From: Methanomassiliicoccales archaeon PtaU1.Bin124
Lineage (GTDB): Archaea; Thermoplasmatota; Thermoplasmata; Methanomassiliicoccales; UBA472
Length of the DNA stretch: 54,198 nucleotides
Assembly: GCA_002067865.1 (NCBI GenBank)
Contig: MVRC01000010.1
Location: 1-54,198, forward strand
Direction: 5' to 3'
Position 1 is the first letter of the stretch. Every line of letters begins with the position of its first letter. The notes beneath the pieces were generated by a model that was not told the origin of the DNA, searched no databases, and saw only the letters and a program-made list of their open reading frames with translations. The position numbers and the translations under genes were made by a program. Below are positions 44,064-52,247 of this stretch, in pieces.

Positions 44064-44169
44064 CCGAGACGACGGTCCGAACATCGTAGTATATTCTGAA
44101 CCGCATCACTTGGCCGGCCATAGATCGCTCTGGCGCACGTTCGATGCATCTGGGAGAGCCCGGATGTAG

Positions 44170-46077
44170 ATGGAGACAAACACCATCGTGTTCGAGATCG
44201 GCGTGGTCATGCTCGTCTCATTCATCGGGGCAGCGCTGGCAACGAAGGCCAGGCAGAGCGTGATCATCGGCTACATTTTCGCAGGCATACTGATAGGTCC
44301 ATACATCAGCTTCGAAGTGTTCGGCCTGCAATACTCTGGCATCGTCAAGGACACTGGATTCATCGATTCACTATCGACGCTCGGCCTGACCCTGCTGATG
44401 TTCTTTGTCGGATTGGAATTCTCCTTCACCAAGCTGAAGCGCACCAAGTCCCCGGCGGTCCTACTGGCTCTCATCAATACCGGCCTGGACATGTTCATCG
44501 GCATCCTGATCGGCTATGCGCTGGGCTGGCCCATCGTGGACACGGTTTTCCTGGCAGGGGTGTTCGCCATGGGTTCCGCCGCCATCACCGGCAAGTCATT
44601 GCTGGAGATGCAGCGCATGTCCGCGCCTGAGACGGAGTTCCTGCTCGGCGCGGTCATCGTCGAGGACTTCGTGTCGATGGTGATCATGACGATCGCTGGA
44701 GGGCTGATCTTCAAGACCGGAGCCAGTGACGCGATGGGCATGACGGAGATCGTCGTGGGCGTCCTCGCATTCTATGCCTTCTTCATCTTCCTGGCCCTAG
44801 TGGCCATACCCCGCTGCATCAAGTATCTGGAGAGCATCAAGAACGAGGAGCTCTTCATACTGTTCGCACTGGGCATGGTGTTCCTCTCCGCGGCCTTGGC
44901 CCAGGTGGCAGGCGTTCCAGCCATAATAGGGGCGTTCTTCCTGGGCATGGTGTTCGCCGAGACCAAACTGTCCGAAAGGTTCGAGAAGCGCGTGTCCCCG
45001 TTCAAGGACGCGTTCGTGGCGATGTTCTTCGTGAGCTTCGGCATGCTGATCAATCCCGGCATGTTCGGTACGGTACTGCCCATCATCCTCATCGCCGTGC
45101 CCCTGGTCATCGTGAGCGATCTTATCCTGACCGGGGTGCTTACATATCTCCTGGGCTTCAGCTCCCGCGGTTCCACGTTCATCGGGGCGTCGATGTGCGG
45201 GCGAGGGGCCGAGTCGGTAATGTTCGCCAGCATAGGGTCGAACTCTGTCGGCGTCACCAAGGCTGCCATCATCAATCCGTTCGCAGGCCTGTTCTGCTTC
45301 ATCCTCAGTGTCGTCACACCAGGACTGATGCGCGCCTCCGATGTGCTGGCCAGATCCTTCTCCCGGATGATCCCGGCCTCGGCCAAGTTCGGCGGTGCCC
45401 TGGTCAACCGCACCTTCGGCAAGGTGATGCTGCCCTCCTCTCTCAAGCTGTTCAAGCAGACCGGCAGGATGGAAGGCGCCCTGATCGGTTACTTCGTCCT
45501 CTTCGTCGCCTTGATGGTGACCTCGGGGCTGCTGCAGATGGCACTGTTCTTCCTGGCCGTATCGGTCACGATCGGTCTTTACCGTCTGACCGAAAAAGAG
45601 ATGCGCAATATTGTCAAGACCTGTAACTACGACAACCTGGGCGTCGTCACGAGAGACCCCCGTCATATCAGCAGGTTCATCGCCGGTTTCATCTTCGCCA
45701 CATTGCTGGTCATAATACTGGTCACCTATGCGTTCACGATCACCTGGTGGTTCTCCCTGCCGGTCCTGGGCGGATATCTCATCGCGGTGCTGGCGATGAT
45801 GAGGCACGTGCATTCCACCACACGCACTCCCCTCACTAACCTCAAACCCCTGTCCCAACCGAAGGAAAGGAGTGAGAAGGCGCAACGGAGCAAGCGGCTC
45901 AAGAGCCCCAAGAACCACCATGACGCCTTCGGCTCACTGAGATCGGCCCCGGTCACGGAGGTCTCCCTACCAGAGATGTCGGAGGATGGCCCTGAGGCCG
46001 CCACGGCATCCGTGGAGGAAGTGGCAGAGGAAGAGGACGAGGTCGGCGATGAGAAGGACCGTTGGGGCCGCCTTTAG
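44170..46077 (+). CDS. CPA2-family cation:proton antiporter
   Basis: A 635-residue membrane transporter of the Kef/NapA type, exchanging Na+ or K+ for protons. About 12 helices form the exchanger core (residues 5-400). It includes FAGILIGP, LMFFVGLEF, the crossover AMGSAAITGKSLLEM with acidic ...AVIVEDF, and the later MCGRGAESVMFAS. Two more helices follow near 425-460 and one or two near 500-545. The C-terminal ~90 residues are hydrophilic and acidic, replacing the RCK/TrkA-N domain seen in some Kef proteins. No ion specificity can be read. It is separated from rtcA by a 225-bp gap. Confidence 0.93.
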   Translation: METNTIVFEIGVVMLVSFIGAALATKARQSVIIGYIFAGILIGPYISFEVFGLQYSGIVKDTGFIDSLSTLGLTLLMFFVGLEFSFTKLKRTKSPAVLLALINTGLDMFIGILIGYALGWPIVDTVFLAGVFAMGSAAITGKSLLEMQRMSAPETEFLLGAVIVEDFVSMVIMTIAGGLIFKTGASDAMGMTEIVVGVLAFYAFFIFLALVAIPRCIKYLESIKNEELFILFALGMVFLSAALAQVAGVPAIIGAFFLGMVFAETKLSERFEKRVSPFKDAFVAMFFVSFGMLINPGMFGTVLPIILIAVPLVIVSDLILTGVLTYLLGFSSRGSTFIGASMCGRGAESVMFASIGSNSVGVTKAAIINPFAGLFCFILSVVTPGLMRASDVLARSFSRMIPASAKFGGALVNRTFGKVMLPSSLKLFKQTGRMEGALIGYFVLFVALMVTSGLLQMALFFLAVSVTIGLYRLTEKEMRNIVKTCNYDNLGVVTRDPRHISRFIAGFIFATLLVIILVTYAFTITWWFSLPVLGGYLIAVLAMMRHVHSTTRTPLTNLKPLSQPKERSEKAQRSKRLKSPKNHHDAFGSLRSAPVTEVSLPEMSEDGPEAATASVEEVAEEEDEVGDEKDRWGRL

Positions 46078-46115
46078 GAAGGTTTTTACCATGCCATCTG
46101 CCTAAGCTCTTTCCA

Positions 46116-46796
46116 ATGCCCGAAGGTATACGCATCGGCGTCATCGGCTGCGATGTCATCAAGAGGGAGCTGGAAAAGGTCGTGGCGAACGATCCCGACG
46201 TCGTCCACAAGGAATACCTGGAATATGGGCTGCATATCTATCCAGATGATCTAAAGCAAAAGGTCATCGAGAAGGTCAATTCGTTGCAGGGAAAGGTGGA
46301 CGCGGTCCTTTTAGGATACGCCATCTGCCAATCGCTTCGTGGCATAACCGAGATCGTCAAGGTGCCTTCGGTGATGCTGGAAGGGGATGATTGCATCGCC
46401 ACCATTCTTACCCCGCAGGGCTACGAGGCAGAAAAGAGGAAATGTGTTGGCACATGGTTCAGCAGCCCAGGATGGGCCGAGGTCGGGATCGATGGCGCCG
46501 TCAAGGAACTCCATCTGGACTCAATGGTGCAGGAAGGTTACGACCCGATGTTCTTCATGAAGATGATGTTCGAAGGTTACCAACGCGTGCTCTTCATCGA
46601 TACCGACGTGGGCGAGAAGGAGAGGTTCGAATCTCTCTCCCGAGATTTCGCCGACCGTCTGGAACTGCGCTACGAGGAGAGGGGGGCATCGCTCCACCTG
46701 TTCGAAAAGGCGCTGCAATCGACCAAGGCCTTGGCCAGGAAGGCGGTCGCGAAGCGGCTGGAAGGAATGGCCACTGACATGGCCTCGGCGAAATGA
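46116..46796 (+). CDS. DUF1638 family protein
   Basis: A 226-residue protein of the DUF1638 family, common in methanogens and other anaerobes and of unknown function. Family features are the start IRIGVIGCDVIKREL, then VDAVLLGYAICQSLRG, the VMLEGDDCIATIL segment and the Trp/Gly-rich CVGTWFSSPGWAE. The conserved Cys and acidic residues could form a metal or cofactor site; this is inference. The frame begins at 46062, but the first 18 residues overlap the antiporter stop; ATG 46116 lies about 30 bp after GTTTTTACC, a weak TATA-like box. Confidence 0.82.
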   Translation: MPEGIRIGVIGCDVIKRELEKVVANDPDVVHKEYLEYGLHIYPDDLKQKVIEKVNSLQGKVDAVLLGYAICQSLRGITEIVKVPSVMLEGDDCIATILTPQGYEAEKRKCVGTWFSSPGWAEVGIDGAVKELHLDSMVQEGYDPMFFMKMMFEGYQRVLFIDTDVGEKERFESLSRDFADRLELRYEERGASLHLFEKALQSTKALARKAVAKRLEGMATDMASAK

Positions 46797-46873
46797 CCAT
46801 AGGGCCCTATCCTCTTTGATATCATATCCGTCGGGGCAACGGTTAATAACCAGCCAGAACAGATATTTCTTGC

Positions 46874-47467
46874 ATGGAAGAGCTGCGGCTGGAGGTGAGG
46901 GACCGACAGGTGTGGCGGGAATGGCTGGCACAGAACCATGACAAAGATGTGGTGGTATGGTTGGTCCTGTTCCGCCGGTCCGCAGACGAAAATGCCATGA
47001 CCTTCCGCCAGGCGCTGGAGGAGGCCATATGTTTCGGATGGATCGATAGTCGGATGAGAACGCTCGACTCGGAAAGGCATCTGGTCCGGTTCACCCGCAG
47101 GAGGAGAGGGAACGTTTGGTCGTTGAGGAATCTGCGAACCGCCAGCGATCTGATCAAAGAGGGAAGGATGACACCCTCCGGCGAGGCCGTCCTACCGGAA
47201 GATATTGAGAAGGAGATCCTGTTGGCAGAGGAGAGAGAAGATGCAGAGCTTTTGATGCCAGAGGACCTGGAAAAAGCATTGGAGGAATCGGACCTAAAAG
47301 GTCATTTTGAGCGGATGTCGCCTTCGAACCGAAGGGCGTTCCACCGCTGGGTGGTCCAGGCCAAAAGAGAGGAGACCAGGCGGGAGAGGGTCAGGCAGGT
47401 GGTGAATATGATCGCCAAGAACAAGATCCCAAGGAGCATGAAGGATTGGAAGTTCCAAAATGATTAA
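46874..47467 (+). CDS. YdeI/OmdA-family protein
   Basis: A 197-residue protein of the YdeI/OmpD-associated family. Recognisable pieces are VVVWLVLFRRS, the AICFGWIDS motif, the VRFTRRRRGNVWS segment and LIKEGRMTPSGEA. The C-terminal region (LKGHFERMSPSNRRAFHRWVVQAKREETRRERV) matches the family's helical tail. Most family members are bacterial, so an old transfer is possible. Function is not firmly known. A TATA-like GGTTAATAACC lies about 27 bp before the ATG. Confidence 0.85.
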   Translation: MEELRLEVRDRQVWREWLAQNHDKDVVVWLVLFRRSADENAMTFRQALEEAICFGWIDSRMRTLDSERHLVRFTRRRRGNVWSLRNLRTASDLIKEGRMTPSGEAVLPEDIEKEILLAEEREDAELLMPEDLEKALEESDLKGHFERMSPSNRRAFHRWVVQAKREETRRERVRQVVNMIAKNKIPRSMKDWKFQND

Positions 47468-47558
47468 AGAGGCCAGTCTTCACACCATCCAGTTCGTTTA
47501 TTCAAAAAATCGCACAACCACCATTGAAAAATATCCCCTGCTCACACCTTTTTTGCCC

Positions 47559-47987
47559 ATGAAACAATACAGCGTCTATCTCAATTTCAACGGCAGGACG
47601 GAAGAGGCGTTCAATTTCTACAGATCTGTCCTGGGAGGGGAGCTCACCATGCTGCAGCGCTTCAAGGATTACCCTCAGATGGGACCCGTCCCTGACAACG
47701 AGAAGGACCGGATCCTTCATGTCTCATTATCGTTGGGCAAGGCCGGAGTCTTGATGGGAAGCGACACACTGGAATCTCGAAAGATGAACGTCCTTTTCGG
47801 CAACAATGCCCACATCTCCCTCGAGCCTGAGAGCGAGGAAGAGGCCAAGAGACTGTTCGACGGGCTCTCCGCCGGAGGCAAGGTCGACTTCCCTCTGCAG
47901 AAAACGTTCTGGGGCGCGCTATATGGCATGTTCGCAGACAGGTATGGCGTGCTGTGGATGATCAACTATACCTATCCCCCGAGGTGA
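47559..47987 (+). CDS. PhnB-like VOC (glyoxalase-fold) protein
   Basis: A 142-residue protein of the PhnB/DUF899-type vicinal-oxygen-chelate group. The pattern YLNFNGRTEEAFNFYRSVLGGEL opens it, then the MGSDTLESRKM segment and NAHISLEPESEEEAKRLFDGL; it ends FADRYGVLWMINYTYP. Function of the group is unclear; metal ligands are often missing. The longer frame to 47460 overlaps the previous gene, whereas a TATA-like TTGAAAAATATCC lies about 28 bp before ATG 47559, so I chose that. It may be bacterial in origin. Confidence 0.85.
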   Translation: MKQYSVYLNFNGRTEEAFNFYRSVLGGELTMLQRFKDYPQMGPVPDNEKDRILHVSLSLGKAGVLMGSDTLESRKMNVLFGNNAHISLEPESEEEAKRLFDGLSAGGKVDFPLQKTFWGALYGMFADRYGVLWMINYTYPPR

Positions 47988-48198
47988 GATGCGTCATGCC
48001 GCCGCACTGCATCATGAAGGCGATAAACCTGCAGGAATTCGACATGAATGACGTGGAGGCGGGGCGGAGGTATGCCCAGTGCAGAACTTGGCTTTGTGCC
48101 TTTCTCGCATGGTCTATTTGCAGCGATAACTGGCAAAGGGGAGCACGAGGAAGGCGGTGCAAGACCGCATGCTCACCATTGAACAAAATGAAAATGAG

Positions 48199-48270
48199 TG
48201 CGGGTACCGGGATTCGAACCCGAGTTCGAAGCTTGGGAAGCTTCAGTCCTAACCACTAGACTATACCCGC
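48199..48270 (-). tRNA. tRNA-Gly (CCC anticodon)
   Basis: A complete 72-nt cloverleaf on the minus strand. The acceptor stem is GCGGGTA paired with TACCCGC, and the discriminator base is A. The D arm is GTCT-AGTGGTTA-GGAC. The anticodon arm is GAAGC-TTCCCAA-GCTTC, giving anticodon CCC for Gly. The T arm TCGGG-TTCGAAT-CCCGG ends with a GU closing pair. CCA is not encoded and there is no intron. A TATA-like TTTTATTGA lies about 30 bp upstream and a T-rich stretch (CTCATTTTCATTTTG) follows. Confidence 0.95.
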
Positions 48271-48319
48271 CTATGCGTGTAAATTTGTTGTCTCAATAAA
48301 ATGGTTTCTGGGCCAGCAC

Positions 48320-48598
48320 CTACTTCTTGCTGACCGACTTCAGAACGTTCTCCAGCTCGGTGATGATGCGGTAGATGACCGTCCTTCCGTGCATGGGGAT
48401 GTTCGGGTCGTTCGCCAGATCGTCGAGCTTACCAATCGCTCCGGCGATCTTGACATCCATGGGCTCGGTGGGGTGCTCCAGCCTGGTCTTTGCTTCCGTC
48501 GCACCGCGGCGGATGTTGCGGGGCACCGAGGTGTCCTCCGATAGCTGGTCCAGCACTTCCAAAATCTGATTCATTTTGACCTTAGGGTCGACGGCCAT
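48320..48598 (-). CDS. UPF0147 family protein
   Basis: A 92-residue, all-helical archaeal protein of unknown function. The family pattern is clear: ILEVLDQLSEDTSVPRNIRR, AKTRLEHP, DDLANDPNIPMHGRTVIYRIITELE (in part). GGAGGT lies 8 nt before the ATG. It follows the RAM-domain gene after 37 nt on the same strand, so both may be one operon. Confidence 0.93.
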   Translation of the reverse strand: MAVDPKVKMNQILEVLDQLSEDTSVPRNIRRGATEAKTRLEHPTEPMDVKIAGAIGKLDDLANDPNIPMHGRTVIYRIITELENVLKSVSKK

Positions 48599-48635
48599 TT
48601 ACATACCTCCATAGATTCGAATTGAAAGATGAGCC

Positions 48636-48968
48636 TCACTCATCGCTCTCGGTCTTGACCTCTCCCCTCTCCTTGAAGGTGGTCACGACCATGAGCGTCT
48701 TGGTGTCCTTTACTCCGGAGATGGTGGATATCTCGTCCACCAGAAAACGTTTCAGCTGATTGTAATTGCGGAACTTCGTCTTCACCACGATGTCGGTGTC
48801 GCCAGTCACTAGAAAGACGTCCTCGACGATGGGAAATCCAGAGACCTTCTCGGCGATGACATCCGCGAACTTGGTATCCACTTTGAGGTTGATGATGGCG
48901 GTGACCTGGTCGTCCCCATAGTACGAGGACATCACCGCTTCCACACTTTCCTTTTCCTCACCCTGCAC
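48636..48968 (-). CDS. Stand-alone Lrp/AsnC-type ligand-binding (RAM) domain protein
   Basis: A 110-residue protein made of just the RAM domain of Lrp/AsnC regulators, with no DNA-binding helix-turn-helix. The alpha/beta pattern is VTAIINLKVDTKFADVIAEKV, then GFPIVEDVFLVTGDTDIVVKTK and the terminal TKTLMVVTTF. Such proteins assemble with full-length Lrp partners or sense amino acids alone. GGAGGTG sits 5 nt before the GTG start; ATG 48932 is an alternative. It is 66 nt downstream of a small untracked gene. Confidence 0.87.
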   Translation of the reverse strand: MQGEEKESVEAVMSSYYGDDQVTAIINLKVDTKFADVIAEKVSGFPIVEDVFLVTGDTDIVVKTKFRNYNQLKRFLVDEISTISGVKDTKTLMVVTTFKERGEVKTESDE

Positions 48969-49034
48969 AGTAGCACCTCCGTCCTGATGGTCTTGAGGCG
49001 GTTCTCGAGGTTAATACGGAGAAGAGAAAAATTC

Positions 49035-49202
49035 TCACATCGAGTTTTCGAATTCCTCTTGCAGATCGATGATGACCTGTTCCAGGACCTCTTCCAAGCT
49101 GGGGCTCTGGTACTCGCGCAGGCCCCCCAGCTCGCTCTGGACGCGGGCAATGAATGTGTTATTGTTCTTAAGGAACTCGACGTTGCACAGCGACTCTTCC
49201 AT
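49035..49202 (-). CDS. Small 55-residue protein, unknown function
   Basis: A short ORF not in the track: MEESLCNVEFLKNNNTFIA, then RVQSELGGLREYQSPSLEE, and an acidic helix, VIIDLQEEFENSM. The product is acidic and helical with one Cys. Expression signals support it: a TATA-like ATTTATATAG at about 49262-49272, then a 37-nt leader ending in a GGGGTAG site. It leads the run RAM-UPF0147 on the minus strand. The longer frame overlapping it (48932-49225) encodes an unlikely Arg/Ser-rich peptide and is a shadow. Confidence 0.65.
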   Translation of the reverse strand: MEESLCNVEFLKNNNTFIARVQSELGGLREYQSPSLEEVLEQVIIDLQEEFENSM

Positions 49203-49330
49203 TGGTATCTACCCCGAGCCAACATCCCGTGAGGGCGGATGACAAATCAGCGAATACAACCCTCTATATAAATCATTTTCTCAATTGTTTGGGGCAGGGT
49301 AACATAGCTGGCTCAAGGCATGGCCTGGCA

Positions 49331-49804
49331 TCACATAGGACCCAGCGGTTTTTCCATATAGAGGGCATCCTGCCCCATACCGAAATAATTGTGGATGCGC
49401 CCCAACACCTCGTAGCCGCTGGTCAGGTAGAGGTTGATCGCCGGTACGTTCGTCATCCTCACCTCGAGACCGATCCGATGCGACCCGGCGTAGAGCGCCC
49501 GCTCCTCCAGACATTCCAGGAAACGGCGGCCGTCTCCCTTTCCCCTGCGCCCAGGCATCACAGCGATGGACACGATGCGGGATTCGCCATGATTCTTGTC
49601 ATGATAGATCATGGCCGAGCCCACCAATTGGGCATCGTCGTGCGCGATGAACGATTCGAAGCCTTCGGTCACGATAACATTCCTCAGCACCAGCTGGTCG
49701 AACCTCTCGTTGCCGAAGCATGCCTGCTCGATCGCCAACAGCTCATCCATGTCTGTCAGCACGGCCTTCCTGATGTGCACAATCTGCTCATTCCATACCC
49801 CCAT
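49331..49804 (-). CDS. rimI: RimI-like GNAT N-acetyltransferase
   Basis: A 157-residue acetyltransferase of the GNAT fold. The acetyl-CoA site is SIAVMPGRRGKGDGRRFLE (Q/RxxGxG/A-type loop at about 93-102). The end LTSGYEVLGRIHNYFG is the RimI ending, in which the Tyr acts as general acid. Archaeal RimI/Ard1 proteins acetylate N-termini of many proteins. Gene neighbours do not narrow the substrate. Confidence 0.88.
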   Translation of the reverse strand: MGVWNEQIVHIRKAVLTDMDELLAIEQACFGNERFDQLVLRNVIVTEGFESFIAHDDAQLVGSAMIYHDKNHGESRIVSIAVMPGRRGKGDGRRFLECLEERALYAGSHRIGLEVRMTNVPAINLYLTSGYEVLGRIHNYFGMGQDALYMEKPLGPM

Positions 49805-49871
49805 AATTAATCATTGGCACGGAATGCACGAGCGCTTGCCAACACCGAAATCGTTTGATATGCGATAACTG

Positions 49872-51194
49872 ATGGACAAGGGATCAACGGTCGATATCAT
49901 GCCAGCGGAGCACATAAACGATTTGCTGAAAACCCCCGTGCTTGACCGGGACGTGGAGGTCCGAGGGTGGGTCTACCGCACGAGGAGCAGCGGGAAGATC
50001 ATCTTCGATGTAATCAGGGATGCCACAGGCATCATCCAAGTGACGATCAAGAAGGGCAACCTTCCGGACACCGAGTTCGAGGACGCCCTTCGTTCTCAGA
50101 TAGAGTCATCGGTCATCATCAAGGGGAGAATGTTCCAGGACACCAGGGCGCCTGGTGGTTATGAGATCAGGGCATCGTCATTCACCCTGGTCGGAACTTC
50201 CGCACCCTTCCCGATCACCGAATATCAGAGCGAGGAGCTGTTGCTGGACAACAGGCACCTTTGGATACGGTCAAGGGAACAGCAGGCGGTCATGAAGGTC
50301 AAGGCCTCGCTCATCAAAGGGGCCAGGGACTGGCTTGACGATAACGGTTTCACCGAGGTCACGCCGCCGATATTCACCCAGAACGCCTGCGAGGGCGGCG
50401 TTACGCTCTTCAAGCTGAAGTACTTCGACCGGGAAGCATATCTGAGCCAGAGCGCCCAGATGTACCTCGAGGCCATGATCTTCTCGCTGGAGAAGGTCTA
50501 TGCCATGACCCCCTCCTTCCGCGCAGAGAAGTCGCGCACGACCAGGCACCTCACGGAGTTCTGGCACCTGGAGCTGGAGGAGGCCTGGGTGGACAACAAG
50601 GGGAACATGGAGATCCAGGAGAACCTGGTCTCGGCCATGGTACAGAAGGTGGTGCGGGAGAGAAAGGATGAGCTCCAATTGCTGGGCCGCAATGTGGACG
50701 ACCTGAAGGAGATAGTGCCTCCGTTCAAGCGGGTCACCTATGCAGAGATGATCGATCGCTTGAAGAACAAGCAGTTCGAGATCGATTTCGGATGCGACCT
50801 TGGTGCCCCGGAGGAAAGGGCGGTCACCGAGGAGGAGAAACTGCCCACGTTCGTGACCAACTTCCCCAAGGAGTGCAAGGCCTTCTACATGAAGGAGGAC
50901 CCGGAAGATCCGCGCACCGTGAAATGCGCCGACCTGCTGGCGCCCGAAGGTTACGGCGAGATCATCGGAGGCAGCGAGAGGGAGACGGACATGGACGTCC
51001 TCGTGGCCAAATTGCAGAGGCAGGACATTCCCATCGAAGCGTACCAGTGGTACCTCGACCTGCGCCGCTTCGGCTCAGTGCCCCATTCCGGCTTCGGCCT
51101 GGGAGTGGAGAGGGTCGTGAGGTGGGTCTGCAAGCTGGAGCACATCCGCGACGCAGTGCCGTTCCCGCGCACCGTATCTCGTGCCTATCCCTGA
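49872..51194 (+). CDS. asnS: Asparaginyl-tRNA synthetase
   Basis: A 440-residue class IIb synthetase. The N-terminal OB-fold (about 20-115, VEVRGWVYRTRSSGKIIFDVIRD in part) binds the anticodon. The class II motifs are clear: motif 2 is FRAEKSRTTRHLTEFWHLELE, and motif 3 is GFGLGVERVVRWV. AsnRS-like context (SQSAQMYLEAM and EKSRT) distinguishes it from AspRS, where EEHNT-like sequences occur. Met10 is an alternative start. Possessing AsnRS means Asn-tRNA can be made directly, although an amidotransferase could still exist elsewhere. The 3' end overlaps the opposing M20 gene by 10 nt. Confidence 0.9.
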   Translation: MDKGSTVDIMPAEHINDLLKTPVLDRDVEVRGWVYRTRSSGKIIFDVIRDATGIIQVTIKKGNLPDTEFEDALRSQIESSVIIKGRMFQDTRAPGGYEIRASSFTLVGTSAPFPITEYQSEELLLDNRHLWIRSREQQAVMKVKASLIKGARDWLDDNGFTEVTPPIFTQNACEGGVTLFKLKYFDREAYLSQSAQMYLEAMIFSLEKVYAMTPSFRAEKSRTTRHLTEFWHLELEEAWVDNKGNMEIQENLVSAMVQKVVRERKDELQLLGRNVDDLKEIVPPFKRVTYAEMIDRLKNKQFEIDFGCDLGAPEERAVTEEEKLPTFVTNFPKECKAFYMKEDPEDPRTVKCADLLAPEGYGEIIGGSERETDMDVLVAKLQRQDIPIEAYQWYLDLRRFGSVPHSGFGLGVERVVRWVCKLEHIRDAVPFPRTVSRAYP

Positions 51195-52243
51195 GCCGCC
51201 TGCTTGGCCAGGCGTATGTATAGGTCTAGGGCGCGCTGCAGCGCATCCTTCTCCACGAACTCGTCCGGAGCATGTGCCAGACTAGGCGCCCCCGGTCCGC
51301 AGATCAGGATGTCCTTGACCTCGGTGCAATAGACCGCCGCCTCAGTGGCATAGGGCACCTCTATGGTCTGGGTGCCTAGCTGCTCCAGAGCAGAGGTGAT
51401 CAGCGGCGAGCCGGGGTCCGTCTGGAAGGCGGGGACCTCGTGGGGTACGCGCAGCTCGAACTCATGACCCTTGAACTTCTGCCTCAGTCCCGCCTCGACC
51501 TCCTTGGATTTCAATGGGAACGGGACCCTGACATCGATCTCCGCGTGGCATTGGTCGGGGATGACGTTGCTCTTGTCGCCGCCGTGGATCACGTTCACGC
51601 CGATGGTCAGGTCCTTGCCGGAGGCCCTGGCCTCCTGGGCGTACTCGTCCACTTTGCCTAGAAGGCGGTACATGCGCATGATCGCATTGTCCCCCAGCTG
51701 GGGCATGCTGGCATGTGCTGTCCTGCCGTAGGTGTACAGGTCGAACTGAGACACGCCCTTCTCCTTGTACGCCACCTTGAGGTCGGTGGGTTCACCGATG
51801 ACGATGCCGCTGGCGTTCTTCACCGCATGGGTATGGAGCAGCGATCTGGCCCCGGTCATGCGGACCTCCTCATCGGTGGTGAACAGCACATAGAAGTCGA
51901 TGTCCTCGCTCATCAGGGCCTTGGCGGCGTGCAGCATGCAAGCGCATGCCCCCTTCATGTCCACGGCCCCCCTGCCATAGATGCGGTTCCCTTCCACCTC
52001 TCCCTGCTCCATGGTCCAATTGGAGCCGATGGGAACTGTGTCCAGGTGCCCGCTGAGCGCTAGGCCGTTATAGCCGTTGTAGGCCGAGATGGCCGGGTTG
52101 TTCGGGTCCCCCACTAGGTCCACTTCGAGCCCAAGGGTCTTCAGCCAGCCGACCACATAGTCGATCATTTCCTTCTTCTTCGCATTGTGGTCGCTCTCTA
52201 TCAACAGCAGATCGATGAGCGTCTCTGTCACGTTCCGGTCCAT
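51185..52243 (-). CDS. M20 family metallopeptidase (ArgE/DapE/LysK-like)
   Basis: A 352-residue di-zinc hydrolase. Metal ligands: SGHLDTV (His66, Asp68), GRGAVDMKG (Asp95), FTTDEEVRMTG (the Glu pair), GEPTDL and a C-terminal PGAPSLAHAPDEFV His. The dimerisation domain is about 175-275. Relatives deacetylate ornithine or succinyl-diaminopimelate, or release lysine from LysW carrier protein. The short length and archaeal context would suit LysK, but the neighbourhood has no lysine or arginine genes, so I leave the substrate open. Confidence 0.88.
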   Translation of the reverse strand: MDRNVTETLIDLLLIESDHNAKKKEMIDYVVGWLKTLGLEVDLVGDPNNPAISAYNGYNGLALSGHLDTVPIGSNWTMEQGEVEGNRIYGRGAVDMKGACACMLHAAKALMSEDIDFYVLFTTDEEVRMTGARSLLHTHAVKNASGIVIGEPTDLKVAYKEKGVSQFDLYTYGRTAHASMPQLGDNAIMRMYRLLGKVDEYAQEARASGKDLTIGVNVIHGGDKSNVIPDQCHAEIDVRVPFPLKSKEVEAGLRQKFKGHEFELRVPHEVPAFQTDPGSPLITSALEQLGTQTIEVPYATEAAVYCTEVKDILICGPGAPSLAHAPDEFVEKDALQRALDLYIRLAKQAAQG

Positions 52244-52247
52244 GTTT

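Noticed and set aside
43966-44169. 67-codon ORF before the antiporter
   Set aside because: It lacks a ribosome site, spans TATA-like and inverted-repeat sequence, and shows no domain pattern.
47954-48259. 101-codon ORF after the VOC gene
   Set aside because: It runs through the tRNA-Gly gene, has no ribosome site or family pattern and is not protein-like.
48932-49225. 97-codon minus-strand frame
   Set aside because: Its product is extremely Arg/Ser-rich and covers both the RAM gene start and the better 55-residue ORF in another frame.
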